The translations under genes and the position numbers were made by a program. The notes beneath the pieces are model-generated. The model worked only from the letters and a program-made list of their open reading frames with translations. It was not told where the DNA came from and searched no databases. A DNA stretch of 64,000 bases, from the NCBI GenBank assembly GCA_036971475.1, contig JBAIZL010000002.1:227612643-227676642 (forward strand), given 5' to 3'. The stretch is from Prosapia bicincta (Eukaryota > Arthropoda > Insecta > Hemiptera > Cercopidae). Below are positions 14,323 to 26,961 of the stretch, one piece after another; within the stretch, counting starts at the first letter, position 1, and every line of letters starts with the position of its first letter.

Positions 14323-14726
14323 TCACTGATGATGCTTGAGCGATCCGTTGGCCGTCGTGCCGTGATGGTTGACCACGTGATGCGGGTGGTGAGGATGGTT
14401 GGTGTGGTGGTTAGCGTTGTTGCTGCTTGAGTTGTTGTTGTTGTTCTGTTGCTGTGCGGCCTGCCTTTGGCTGTTCTTCTTGTTCTTCATTCTTCTGTTC
14501 TGGAACCATATCTTCACCTGTCTCTCGGTCAAGTTTAAATTCCTCGCCAGCTCCCAGCGTTTCTGCTTCGAGACGTAGGCGTTGAACAGGAATTCCTTCT
14601 CCAATTCTAGTGTTTGAAACTTGGAGTACGGTTTGCGTTTTTTACGGACGGTCACCTGTCCGGTCCATTCGAGAGGGTTGCTGCTTACCCCTACACCAGG
14701 AGGCATCCCCATGGACGAGAGACCAC
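14323..14726 (-). CDS. Abd-B: Abd-B Hox protein, terminal exon with homeodomain
   Basis: This exon encodes the DNA-binding half of Abdominal-B. With the upstream exon the predicted protein is 383 residues. The homeodomain is residues 276-335, starting [20 protein letters not shown], with recognition helix [16 protein letters not shown] and the canonical Trp, Gln50 and Asn51. Six residues before it is the EWTGQ motif, whose Trp is the posterior-Hox equivalent of the hexapeptide used to contact Exd/Pbx. The tail is Asn/Ser/His-rich and ends KHHQ before TGA at 14323-14325, much like insect orthologues. The start of the exon is set by a polypyrimidine-AG acceptor (TTCTGTGTTTCCAG). It completes a phase-1 Gly codon, so the junction reads [10 protein letters not shown]. 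The homeodomain differs from the fly sequence I recall at position 39 (Asn for Gln). The frame is also open 12 codons into the intron, which is probably chance. Confidence 0.97.
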
Positions 14727-14752
14727 CTGGAAACACAGAAGAGGGGTAAGTA
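14725..14752 (-). other. Splice acceptor of terminal Abd-B exon
   Basis: The minus strand shows a pyrimidine-rich tract (ACCCCTCTTCTGTGTTTCCAG) ending in AG at 14727-14728. The reading frame after it matches the phase left by the upstream donor. Confidence 0.88.
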
Positions 14753-14762
14753 CCCCACATCA

Positions 14763-15785
14763 CTGGGCACGATTAGATATCCATCATGCAGTACTATACA
14801 TGCACCCTTAGCTAAACATATATAACTTTAGATACATGCAAAATTAAAGTAACTTTATACAATAAAATACTAAATAATTTTAATAAATAACCTAAAATCA
14901 TATTTAACTACAAAAAAGGTAGATTTTTTAAAAACTAAATAAATCACAATTACAATGTTTAATCAGAAGGGAGCTCTAATAAAAATTTTATTGTGATAAC
15001 TCTGTACATTGTAAAGAAATATTGCAATTCTAGATAAAGCAAACGTCTTATTATAAACATTTATTTTTTTGTAGGGATGCTTAAATAATAATGTAAAGTA
15101 AAGAAATGAAGTGCTAAAGTTGATAATTGTTAACGGGTCCATTCTCAATTAAATAAAAATGTAGCAACAAAAACTAAAGGACTTCAGATCCTTCCTTCAA
15201 TGAATGGCAGAAAGGTATTTATCAAGTTCAAGCTGAACGTTAGTTAATTTGCTATCGACAAACATGTTATTATATATAAACGTAATTAAATAAATTCATA
15301 TTATTTATGTTTGGTTTTTTATTATATTGTTATATTTTTAGTAAGTTTCGTGTAGGGAAGACTGTTATAAATAAGTGCAGAAACGGTTAGAATCGAGATG
15401 GCGGAGTTTATAAAACGTTACGTACATGGCCAATTATTTCACTTAGGGAAAATGCTATAGTGAAGCAAAATACTTTCAAAACAAGCTGGCTAAGAAAACC
15501 AAGTAAATAATATCACTACTGAACGACTTCTTGCAGGAGAAAACCTTTAATACTTGCACCTACTTATATTGAAATAAATAGAAACAACGACGTGGTATAG
15601 TCATAAATCAGAGGTATTAATCTTGCTGCAGTTAAAAAGCTTTCGTTTCAGTAAATATTTTTAACATTTTATAACTTATATAAGTCTGAGTTAAGTTGCG
15701 GTACTTTTAAGTTTACAATCAATCGTCAAAGACGTCTACGAGAAATCTCATAATTATCATGTATGGAATGAAATATTTTTAAAAG
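14763..15785. other. Intronic AT-rich stretch
   Basis: No gene or repeat recognised just upstream of the terminal Abd-B exon. Confidence 0.5.
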
Positions 15786-15807
15786 GAGAGCAGCTGATAT
15801 CAATTCT

Positions 15808-15868
15808 CTCTAACGATCTCTCTCTCCCCCTCTCCCCCTCTCTGCCCCCTCTCCCCCTCTCTGCCCCT

Positions 15869-15953
<85 letters not shown>
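15808..15953. repeat. Compound CT/C-rich and TA microsatellite
   Basis: CTCTCCCC and CTCTGCCCC repeats (15818-15875) pass into a TC run (to about 15900) and then a TA run to 15953. The pyrimidine:purine strand asymmetry makes H-DNA formation possible. Confidence 0.93.
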
Positions 15954-15955
<2 letters not shown>

Positions 15956-16345
15956 CAATATTATTAATATAGCTTATTATTATAATATTATTCTTTTCTT
16001 ATATAGTAAGGTTTAAAGAATTAAAAAATGTATCAAAGAATGATGTAGCCTCTATTATTTGGTCATTAAGATTTTTTTAATTGCACATATTCTAAATCTT
16101 TATGATATAAATATATTTTCAGTGAATGGATAAACAAACCCATTTGCCTTGATCACATTACAACTAATATCTAATCAATCTAAAGGTTAGGTTTGCAAAT
16201 TATATTTGAGATATTTCGCAAATGTTTTAAAACTATAGCCTATACATTTTATTGTGATTTTAGTTTTAACATTTAAATTAATTTTACCGTCGTGTAAATG
16301 GAAGGGATGTTTTTGTAGATTTAGGATCAATCAGTACGTTTATTA
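15954..16345. other. Intronic AT-rich stretch between microsatellite and minisatellite
   Basis: Nothing recognised. Confidence 0.5.
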
Positions 16346-17064
16346 GGCGCTAGGATTAAGGTACGGTGGGTGGGAAAGGGTAGTGCGCTAGGATTAAGGT
16401 ACTGCCGGTGGGAAAGGGTAGGGAAGCTAGGATTAAGGTACGGTGGGTGGGAAAGGATAGTGAAGGTAGGATTAAGGTACGGTGGGTGGGAAACGGTAGT
16501 GAAGGTAGGATTAAGGTACTGCCGGTGCGAAAGGGTAGGGAAGCTAGGATTAAGGTACGGCGAGTGGGAAAGGGTAGGGAAGCTAGGATTAAGGTACGGC
16601 GGGTGGGAAAGGGTAGGGAAGCTAGGATTAAGGTACGGCGGGTGGGAAAGGATAGTGAAGGTAGGATTAAGGTACGGCGAGTGGGAAAGGGTAGGGAAGC
16701 TAGGATTAAGGTACGGTGGGTGGGAAAGGATAGTGAAGGTAGGATTAAGGTACGGCGGGTGGGAAAGGGTAGGGAAGCTAGGATTAAGGTACGGCGGGTG
16801 GGAAAGGATAGTGAAGGTAGGATTAAGGTACGGCGGGTGGGAAAGGGTAGGGAAGCTAGGATTAAGGTACGGTGGGTGGGAAAGGATAGTGAAGGTAGGA
16901 TTAAGGTACGGCGAGTGGGAAAGGGTAGGGAAGCTAGGATTAAGGTACGGCGGGTGAGAAAGGGTAGGGAAGCTAGGATTAAGGTACGGCGGGTGGGAAA
17001 GGGTAGTGAAGGTAGGATTAAGGTACGGAGGGTGGGAAAGGGTAGGGAAGCTAGGATTAAGGTA
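16346..17064 (+). repeat. 39-bp G-rich minisatellite, about 18 copies
   Basis: The unit is TAGGATTAAGGTAC followed by a G-rich half such as GGCGGGTGGGAAAGGGTAGGGAAGC. Two main unit types occur: one ends GGGTAGGGAAGCT, the other GGATAGTGAAGGT. They alternate over much of the array, forming a 78-bp dimer. Four units contain the canonical quadruplex pattern GGGTGGGAAAGGGTAGGG. Because 39 is divisible by three, frames of up to 240 codons stay open across the array; these are repeat artefacts, not genes. Confidence 0.95.
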
Positions 17065-18377
17065 ATAATGCTCTCTGGTTCAAATTACCGGGGGTATTAT
17101 AACAAAACATGTACAGAGTCACGGATCTGAAATATACCTACTCTCTGTAGGAGTGTTAGAGAGGGATCCATCCGTAATATTCTCTTGTAAAGAAAATGTT
17201 GAAGAAATAAAGCTGAAATTAGGTGGAAATAAGGTAATGACGTTGTGATCCTTTGGTAATGGTAAAATGATATTGGATCGCGTACACAGGGTTCTTAATT
17301 GGAGTAAACCTAATTTCAAGCGGGGTGAAAAGAAGTATAAATTGTGACCCTTTTTAGTCCTAATCTCCCTAAAATTCCTATCACAAATACCTTTCCCTAT
17401 AATATTATGAGACGTAGTTTTTAACTAAACACTATCATTTACGCATGATATGTCCACGATATTGCAGTTTCCATGATTTCACTGGTACTACCGTTTCTCG
17501 GTTTATTGAAACTGCTTTGTTTGTGAGACGATCTGTTAAGGCATGGTCACTATTCTGCGGTAGAGCCTTATCTTACATGAGCAACTTTCTGCTCATATAG
17601 AGCAAACTTTCTGGCCAACACAATTCTTATGTAATAATAGAATTCTATTAATGTAGAGAATAATGTGACCTTAAGTTTAAATACGAATTAAACATACTGT
17701 TTGACGGATAAATAACACATAAACACAAAATTTGTTCAAGAAAACTTTTTGAGGAGTAGTTAGTTAAAAATTAATTTATTTAAAATCCATATAGTTTCAA
17801 CAATAGGCTTTGAAAATGCTTTATGTTTAAGAAAAGATTGGTTACGTTACTGAGGTATCGCCTATTTTGGAAATCCTTTGTAGACTGTACTTATTTTACT
17901 TCAAGTAAAGTCCACCTTAAAGAGAATATTGGTTGTGATGTCATGGTTCAATTTCGCGAAACACAGAACAATGTATTGATGGCAGTGATGCATTCAGAGA
18001 CTAGTCTACTGAGAATGTCGCGGGTTTAGAGTTGTCGGAACGTAGGCCTCATTCAGGGCCTGGTCTTTAGAGAATGTCGCGACCGTAGAGTTGTCGGGAC
18101 GTAGGCCTACGCTTTCACAATAATTGCAATAGTCTCATTGGAAAGATACTGCCCAGCTTTTACTTAGGGCTTGGCTACTGAAATGTTACACTTCGGTTTT
18201 ACACTCCGTATTCTTCGTCTTTACTTATTTTATCCATGTACAAAAAATTAGGTAATCAGGAAAGTGTATCGTTACATTGTCAAGTCATTAAGGCATAGCC
18301 TATGTATTTGTCTTTCTAAATATAGCCTAATATTCATAGGGGGCACGCCTATCATATTAACTAAAATCATAATAACT
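17065..18377. other. Intronic stretch with a short local duplication
   Basis: A two-copy direct repeat of 59 bp lies at about 17990-18110 (GAGAATGTCGCG at 18011 and 18070; GTTGTCGG and ACGTAGGCCT shared). Otherwise nothing recognised. The 68-codon frame at 17823-18029 overlaps the duplication and has no recognisable domain. Confidence 0.6.
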
Positions 18378-19920
18378 TATATTCATTCACATACGTCACT
18401 TATGGAAGCATATAATAGCCCATATTCATTCACATACATCACTTAAGGAAGCATAGAATAGCCCATATTCATTCACATACGTCACTTATGGAAGCATAGA
18501 ATAGCCCATATTCATTCACATACATCACATATGGAAGCATAGAATAGCCCATATTCATTCACATACGTCACTTATGGAAGCATAGAATAGCCCATATTCA
18601 TTCACATACGTCACTTATGGAAGCATAGAATAGCCCATATTCATTCACATACGTCACTTATGGAAGCATAGAATAGCCCATATTCATTCACATACGTCAC
18701 TTATGGAAGCATAGAATAGCCCATATTCATTCACATACGTCACTTATGGAAGCATAGAATAGCCCATATTCATTCACATACGTCACTTATGGAAGCATAG
18801 AATAGCCCATATTCATTCACATACGTCACTTATGGAAGCATAGAATAGCCCATATTCATTCACATACGTCACTTATGGAAGCATAGAATAGTCCATATTC
18901 ATTCACATACGTCACTTATGGAAGCATAGAATAGCCCATATTCGTTCACATACATCACTTAAGGAAGCATAGAATAGCCCATATTCATCCACATACGTCA
19001 CTTATGGAAGCATAGAATAGCCCATATTCATTCACATACGTCACTTATGGAAGCATAGAATAGCCCATATTCATTCACATACGTCACTTATGGAAGCATA
19101 GAATAGCCCATATTCATTCACATACGTCACTTATGGAAGCATAGAATAGCCCATATTCATTCACATACGTCACTTATGGAAGCATAGAATAGTCCATATT
19201 CATTCACATACGTCACTTATGGAAGCATAGAATAGCCCATATTCGTTCACATACATCACTTAAGGAAGCATAGAACAGCCCATATTCATTCACATACGTC
19301 ACTTATGGAAGCATAGAATAGCCCATATTCATTCACATACGTCACTTATGGAAGCATAGAATAGCCCATATTCATTCACATACGTCACTTATGGAAGCAT
19401 AGAATAGCCCATATTCATTCACATACGTCACTTATGGAAGCATAGAATAGCCCATATTCATTCACATACGTCACTTATGGAAGCATAGAATAGCCCATAT
19501 TCATTCACATACGTCACTTATGGAAGCATAGAATAGCCCATATTCATTCACATACGTCACTTATGGAAGCATAGAATAGTCCATATTCATTCACATACGT
19601 CACTTAAGGAAGCATAGAATAGCCCATATTCATTCACATACGTCACTTATGGAAGCATAGAATAGCCCATATTCTTTCACATACGTCACTTATGGAAGCA
19701 TAGAACAGCCCATATTCATTCACATACGTCACTTATGGAAGCATAGAATAGCCCATATTCATTCACATACGTCACTTATGGAAGCATAGAATAGCCCATA
19801 TTCATTCACATACGTCACTTATGGAAGCATAGAACAGCCCATATTCATTCACATACGTCACTTATGGAAGCATAGAATAGCCCATATTCATTCACATACA
19901 TCACATATGGAAGCACAGAT
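18378..19920. repeat. 43-bp minisatellite, about 36 copies
   Basis: The unit is CATATTCATTCACATACGTC followed by ACTTATGGAAGCATAGAATAGCC. Most copies are nearly identical, which indicates recent homogenisation. Most carry TACGTCA, a CRE/ATF-like half palindrome. Variant copies (ACATCACTTAAGG, TCCATATTC, TTCGTTC) recur about 301 bp apart, near 18890-18970 and 19190-19270, showing duplication of a seven-unit block. The array lies in the Abd-B intron. Function is unknown. Confidence 0.96.
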
Positions 19921-22900
19921 TAGACTATGTACAAACGAAAAATTATTAGACTACTATTTTTTAGGATATCCTACAGATTGTTATTATCAAAATACAAATT
20001 TTTAGGTCTAAATAGGTCTTAGTAAAACTTGGCCTATAGATTTCTTGGCCATTGCTTATAAGATTAATGCTCATGGATTTCTTGGCCCATGCACTAGACC
20101 TAGATAGGTTATACCCCCGAAATCTGCTTTCAGTGAATGTTATATTTGTAAAGATCAATATTAAAGTAGGCCCTACTTTGTTTAATTTTTTATCGAGAAC
20201 ATTTTTCATCTTGTATATAAGAACTACTGTTTCCCTCTAATGACATGTTAACGTTTCATGTAACTTGTTACCCGGCGTTTTATACTAAAACTAACGTTTT
20301 CATTCTTTTTAATTCTTTTAGCTTTGATCAGGAACCACCCATAGGGTGATATGTTTGTTTATATAATGTTTTACAAGAAAATCTGTCCTGCTTTAAAAGG
20401 CAACATCTGCATTCTATCGTTCATCACAGACACACTGCAAAGGCGTGCCTAGTTAGTGAATCGTACTTCCGTCCGCCAGTCTACCATGCAGACCTGACGT
20501 CACCGCCCTCTTTATCTGACAAATTACTTGCGTCCATTCCAGTTGCGTCATAACGAATTACGTTTTAATCAATTTTAGTTAGTTTTCTAACAGAATTTGA
20601 TTAGGTAGTGGAACGATACTTGCTAAGAATTATCACTTCATCCAAACGTTTTCAAGGATTTCAATAAAAATGTTAATAAGGTAAGGAAGAAGATATTCAG
20701 TAAGAGTACTCAAGTATAATTGCAAATTAATAAGATTTAAACTTACTTTCAAATGTAGGAAAATATTTATACAGAATTCTATAAAATTTATTTATAAATC
20801 ATTACGTTCAATTAATTCTATTAATTGGCTTAATGAATCGTATTTATTTTATGAAAATTTATTCAACTATTACCTACTGTGATAATTGCTTTACTTGCAA
20901 TAACTCTTTGAATTATATTGCTATATTTTATTTGTAGCTAGCTGATATTCGTTCATGACATTAAAAGTAAGGCCTTAAAGTTATTACATTCCTTTAAGAT
21001 TATATTGTTTTAAATCTGAACAATTTTATTTAGGCTGTCATATATTGAGTAGTTAAAATAAAAAATATTTTACTTACAAACTGTTAATAAAATAAGACGA
21101 GTAGACATTTTTTTAAATGTTTGCACTTCACTTGCAAAATTAAATTTGAATAACCATTGAACCAGGTACTATTTTATTAAACGTAAACTAGCAAAACATT
21201 ATTGTAAACAACGGAACAATAGTTGTTTCTGGAATAAAATTTTGAATATATTTTTTAAATTTATATTGGTATCAACTACATGTATATTTTACATCTAATT
21301 TAGAAATTCAAACATGTAAAAATAAAAGAAATTCAGGATTGAACAGCTTTTCTTAGACATTATAGACTATTGGATAAAGTAGGCCTAATGTGTGTGTGAA
21401 TATTAAATATTTTTTAATGTTAAAATATTTTTTTTCAAGAATTTCATGTTGAATTGCAAATTTACCAGCAATTTGGAACTGTACGAATTATAAGAAAATT
21501 GTCAAACAATCATTTAATATTTGTAAAGATTTGTGTCATTTTACTCAAATATTTCTACGAGAAAAAAATTCATTTAAACAATAAAATAAGATTAGATCGC
21601 AGCAGAACAGTGGCCAATAAGCTTGTTCTTCTAACAGGGTTAATTAACGTTTTGTGTAACGTTAATCCGTTTAAAATGGATTTGGTAAATAAAGAAGTCA
21701 GTTATGCTTCAATAGCCTGGTTACAAAGTTTAGCTTAGCAACTGTTAAAAAGCCTCTCAATATCCTGATAGGCTATAGGTCAGTTTTAGGCCTACCTCAG
21801 GGAAACATACCAGCCTTTGCGACGATTCACTCGTATTCAAAAACAAAGAAAAAAAGCTTAACTCATATGTTTATTTTACTTTTAAATCCATATCAACATG
21901 TAAAAATATCCAAAACCTTTCCTAATTTGTCAGTTAAACACAAAGATAAACTGTAGTGTGTTACAATATCTACAGATATTCAGTGATTTTTTAAAAAGTG
22001 CACGGATTAACCTAGGTTTTAGTATTTAACGGACTATATGTGTCAACTCTAAACAAATCTGTTATTTCCTGAATCTAGCAAGGCAGCACTGGTTGGGTCT
22101 TTTCCCGGAGTTAAGATTTGTAAGGTGAAAGTCACATTAGTAAGATGAAGGTATAAGCCTTCAAGTTAGTTTACTTTAAATGTACTATTATCAAAATACA
22201 TTTCATAAACGAATTTTATTCATCTATTTAAACTTTTCTCAAAGTTCAAAAAAATAATTACAAGACAACAAAACATTAGTATCAAGTTCAAATAAACTGA
22301 TTACAAACGTAGTAATGAGATCGACGACCAAGTGTCTATTGGTTTGCAAGCATCACATTCGATATAAAACAAACTATATATCCAGCCAGCAAATACAGAC
22401 CTAATATTTAACTTGTACATACAGTGTAGTAAACATATGGGAAAAACATTATAAAAAATTGAAGTATAATTCCAATCTAATGTTTCCTAAAATTGTACCG
22501 ATACAGGTCAAATATTCCTTAGAGTAGCTCTTCCTTTCTTAACACGAAAATATAATAAATATAATACTGTGACACTTGGCTCACAACAACACAGTAAAGA
22601 GTCAAGTAATATTTTAATTTTATTAATTATAAGTAGGATTCATAAACTTGATATTTTAATATTTCATGACATTTTTAGTTTTCAAGGTTTTCTTTAATTA
22701 ATATTATACAATTTTAATTAGCTAATAATGACTGCAAGCTTTATCGAAAAGTTTTTTTCTCGCAATTAATATTTTACCTTTGTAATATTTATATTTAATT
22801 TCGACCTTGAATAGGCCTAATACTGTAGTTTTTAGTTTAAATGTTGCTGCAAAATTAGGAATGGTAGTCTTATGGGTCGAAAGTGTTAAACGTTGTCAGA

Positions 22901-22978
22901 TTATATTTGTAGACTAATAATAATAAACTTGTAGTATTATGGTTAAATAATTGGATTTTTTTTGAAAACATAGAAAGC
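19921..22978. other. Intronic AT-rich stretch with a GC-richer island
   Basis: Mostly featureless. The GC-richer part at about 20400-20560 contains a perfect CRE palindrome TGACGTCA at 20495-20502 and is a candidate regulatory element. A 94-codon frame at 21454-21738 has no recognisable domain and AT-driven composition. Confidence 0.45.
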
Positions 22979-23163
22979 ACATAAAGGCGCGCTTCGGCGG
23001 GCGTGCATTCACTCACGCGCACGCGCCCTCGCGATGCCCACACACACGTACGCACACAAACACACGCACACACGCGCGAGCCCACACACACACACATACG
23101 CGCGCGCGCGAGCCCACACACACACACACACACATTTATATATAAATATATATATATATATAT
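22979..23163. repeat. CA/CG alternating purine-pyrimidine tract and TA repeat
   Basis: Long alternating CA, CG and TA dinucleotides (for example ACACGCGCGAGCCCACACAC and CGCGCGCGCG at about 23100). Such tracts are prone to Z-DNA. The Cys/Val-rich minus-strand frame across it is a translation of the repeat. Confidence 0.92.
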
Positions 23164-25185
23164 ACCAACAAACCAATACTGAATAAAAGGAACTTAAAAT
23201 AACTATACAAATAAGTATTTGATACCCATTTTTGCATAACTTGACCTACTAATAAATTAAGGGGATCAATTTTGATTTAAACAATTTTAAAATTAATTGA
23301 TAATTTTCAACAGAAAACCTTTGAGCATTAAACATTTTTTTAAAAAATGATATTCAAGAAAAAACTAATAATAGCCTATAAACAACAGTCGTAATATAAT
23401 ATGGGTTTTTAATCTTATTTGGCAGATCGCTATTCAATTTTTTGCAGCTTATCTGAAATTTGTACCATGTATTAAAGTATTAAAAAAAACAACAACATAA
23501 TAACCCTAGAAAAAACTACTTCACGGTATATATGCTGTATATGTATATGTTGACAGAACTGCGGTAGCCTATTAGCCCCTACAAAATTTCAAATAATTCC
23601 AATAGCAGTTCATACGTATCTGTATTACTTTAGTGTATGATAATACTAGGAAAATAAGGTTTGAGCTTAGCTATCAACACAAGGTAATTATTTAATAATA
23701 AAACTTACAGTAAATAAATCCGTTTCATCAGATAGTTTTACCGGTAAAGTCCTCACTGAGTACAACTACAAGTAAATAAATTGGTCGAAACCTTGAGATT
23801 GTTGGGTTGTGTATTATGAGGTTTTTGAATAGACGTTTATTTAACTTGAAAAAACCATTACCAATTTCTCTGTAATGCGTTTCGCACTCGGTCAGTGCAT
23901 TATTCAATGCTGCGAGTCATAGAAACGTGTTGATTTGTGTTATTGTGATGTTGTAGTGTTCTAAAGTTCGTGACGTGAGTTTTGTGAGTTTTGACGACAT
24001 GATTGTAGTTACGATTCTAATATATTGTTTGATTGCGAGTGTGTCTTGTTGTTTAAGTGTAGGATTTCTAGGTCTGTGTAAATGTTGATGTATATGCCTA
24101 TGTGTAGCGTGTTTTGTATTTGCATGCTGCATTTTGATTTAGGTGTTTTTGCTAACAAATATCTCCAAGTAGAGGTTTTTTGGCAAATTAAATCGATAAA
24201 TAGGTTTAAAAGTTTAACAATTATAATAAAAAAACGTTTTGGAACATTATGTTGACAAAAATTGAACGAAAAAGCTTTAAGCTAATACGTAAGAATGCTT
24301 CATAGATATAGCATTTATCTTTATAGATATTTCATTTGAGTAAACAAATCTAATAAAGGATTTTCCTTATTTTTACTACTTAATGAGATAGCTAAAATCA
24401 TCAAAAACTAGCCAAACTTTAATGATAGCCTACGTATTCATTTAGTACTTAGTTGTTTTTTTTTTAAATTTCGAACAGAATATATAATGGAATAGAACAG
24501 AAACCTAACTAAGCTAAACACCTTTCTTATCACTATGAGGCTGCTAATAAAAGTTCTCAACTGATATCCAGATACTTCAAGTAATGCCTGGAAAAATTAT
24601 TATAGCTGTGTTGTTCATGTTTGGAAAATGTCTGTATTTTGTCTTGGAATAGGAAAAATCCTTATGACATAGGAATTATGTTGGATCTTGAAGGAGTTTT
24701 CGAAAGTCCATAACGGGATCAAGCAAGGTTTTTTCTAGATAAACCCCTTGAACATTTTATCCCAGTTAATAAAACATTTAATTTATCGAAAGATTCCATT
24801 AACATTAAAAAACTATTATTTTTCAAAACTTACAGAATCAAGCCTATGTTTATTACGGCAAAATGTCGATTATACTATTTGATGAGGTATAATATAAACA
24901 GAAATAAATATTTTCCAACAATTATTTAGTAACTAGTAGGCCTATTTAAAATGAATAGCTTGCAACGAAAAACATCATCACTATACCGTTTTCAAAGTAA
25001 TCGTTGATAATCCTAAAATCCCTCAAACAAATTGCTTAAGTGTTGACAACACAGAAATAAGATTTATTTCAACTGCAGACTTATTTTTTTTAATATGGTT
25101 TTTACATGTTTTTAATATGAAAGTTTTTATTTTTATTTTTTATGCTTAGAGCTATAGAGTTTGTATTAAGCCTTTTTAATTTTAT
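23164..25185. other. Intronic AT-rich stretch
   Basis: No gene or repeat array recognised. Confidence 0.5.
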
Positions 25186-25188
25186 ACA

Positions 25189-25290
25189 CACACACACACA
25201 TACACACACATTGGAATGTATATATATATATATATATATACATATGTATATACACGCGTGTAAGTGTGTGTGTGTGTGTGTGTGTGTGTA
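25189..25290. repeat. CA - TA - TG compound microsatellite with dyad symmetry
   Basis: CA repeats at 25189-25210, TA repeats at 25218-25240, ACGCGTGT at about 25253 and TG repeats to 25288. The CA and TG halves are complementary, so the tract could extrude as a cruciform. Confidence 0.9.
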
Positions 25291-26960
25291 TGTTTATATA
25301 ATTTTAATATAATACAATGAAAAAATAACCTATAATAACATAAGTAGTTAAATTTTAAACACTAAGGGACATGTGCATGATAAAGCTGTTTAAATTAAAA
25401 TCAACACAAAAATGAACAATTATTTCCCCAATTATTGACGTAAATTAAAAACACTCTTATGACGAGAGATTATTTGTTGCTACAAACAGCTAGTAATTTT
25501 AAAAATCGTCAACCATAAAGTATTAAGGGATTGGCCAACTCAATTCGGGAGCGCAGCCCCTCACTGCGGTTTCTGTTATCAATTCCTTCTTGTAGGCTTA
25601 CTCACTTAACCTATAAAACAAGAATGACACACGACCATGAGTAAGGTAATAAAACCATTAAACTGTTGAATGCAATAATAAAGCCATTAAATTCGTTGTT
25701 AATGGCGTGTGCCTGCGATAAAAAAGCAACAATGATTTATTCACTCAGTGACAGACAAACAATTGTAGGATACATTGTGTTAGCTTTCAATCAGTTGACT
25801 TCAATCCATACGTGTGTTTTACTTTGTACGTCAGAAATGTAAAATCGACCACAACACAATTTATCAGTTTTAAAATTTTAAATATAAAATAATAATAATA
25901 TTATATTAATAAATAGTTACAATTATGTATAATAAATAGTTACATAATTTTTTTTTTTTTGTTAGTTGATTCGAAACAGTGTTTTGTTGTATTATTTTTC
26001 ATTAATTACATAAAGTAAAAAACAGTAAAATATCTCCGACCAATTGTTTCGACAATCTCATAGAGAAAGTAGGAGGTTTTAGGTAGACAAAAATGCTATC
26101 TTTTTAGTTACATTTTTTTATGAGAATGAAGGCATGATGGTGTGAGTAAGGTACTGAGTTAGTTTGCCTTCCGAGAGGTCAATTCTACCTGGGGCAAATA
26201 AATATTTCGGGTGGCAGGCAAAAGAAGTTTTAGAATTTTTTTATTCTATGTTATCTATATGTTTCTATATCTTTTATTCTATATGTTATCGAAAAACAGT
26301 GAGAAACAAAAACTTCTACTTTGCATTTTCAATGTCTGCAGTCCGTTTTGATATATATTTTTCAATTTATTAACTTATTGATGAATAACGGCTCAAGTGA
26401 AGCGAACTTTTTTCTCCAAATAAGAATATATATTTTATATTCTGTCCAAGGAGGAGGGGTAAAAAATCTGAGTTTATGGTGTCAGTTTAAACTGTATTAT
26501 GGGATGACGTAACATAGAATTTAAACATTGCTCCATAAAGAATGTGCCGGATAAAGAAATAACTTGTGTCCTATCACTTATAATGATGCTCAAAGTCCTC
26601 CGAATGAAACGGTTTATTATATAGAGTTACATTACTATATTATAAGCGTAAACTAAAACTATCTGTTCTCAAGATCCTAACGGACAACCAGAAATAAATT
26701 GATTGGACAAAATACGAAAATTTACTGAATTCAAATTTTAATGTGCAAACTGAATTTATACAATTATTAATAAAGAAAATAATTGGTTACATTCATTTAC
26801 ACCATTTTCTAGCTCTAACATTATTTCTTTTGAAATGGCTTCTTTCCTATCTATCGATCAAGAAAAAATATATTTGTACTTTCAAAATTATAGGCTATTT
26901 AAATCGCATGTGTATAGGCTACATGTAGGCTAGTTGTGGTCGATGGACATACCATGAAAA
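25291..26960. other. Intronic AT-rich stretch
   Basis: No gene or repeat array recognised; a small GC-richer patch lies at about 25530-25600. Confidence 0.5.
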
Positions 26961-26961
26961 G

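Noticed and set aside
14727..14763. Extension of the terminal Abd-B exon 12 codons upstream ([12 protein letters not shown])
   Set aside because: The segment is the acceptor's polypyrimidine tract; the phase-1 join to the upstream exon explains the data better.
14128..14825. Plus-strand frames opposite the homeodomain exon
   Set aside because: Antisense shadows of Abd-B coding sequence.
17070..17100. Possible tRNA B-box (GGTTCAAATTACC)
   Set aside because: No A-box or cloverleaf at the right distance; it is the edge of the minisatellite.
16370..17130. Long open frames (195 and 240 codons) with Lys/Arg/Gly repeats
   Set aside because: They are translations of a 39-bp tandem repeat whose length is divisible by three; more than one frame is open and the composition simply mirrors the unit.
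18378..19920. CRISPR-like array of regular repeats
   Set aside because: Units are contiguous without unique spacers, and this is an animal genome; it is a minisatellite.
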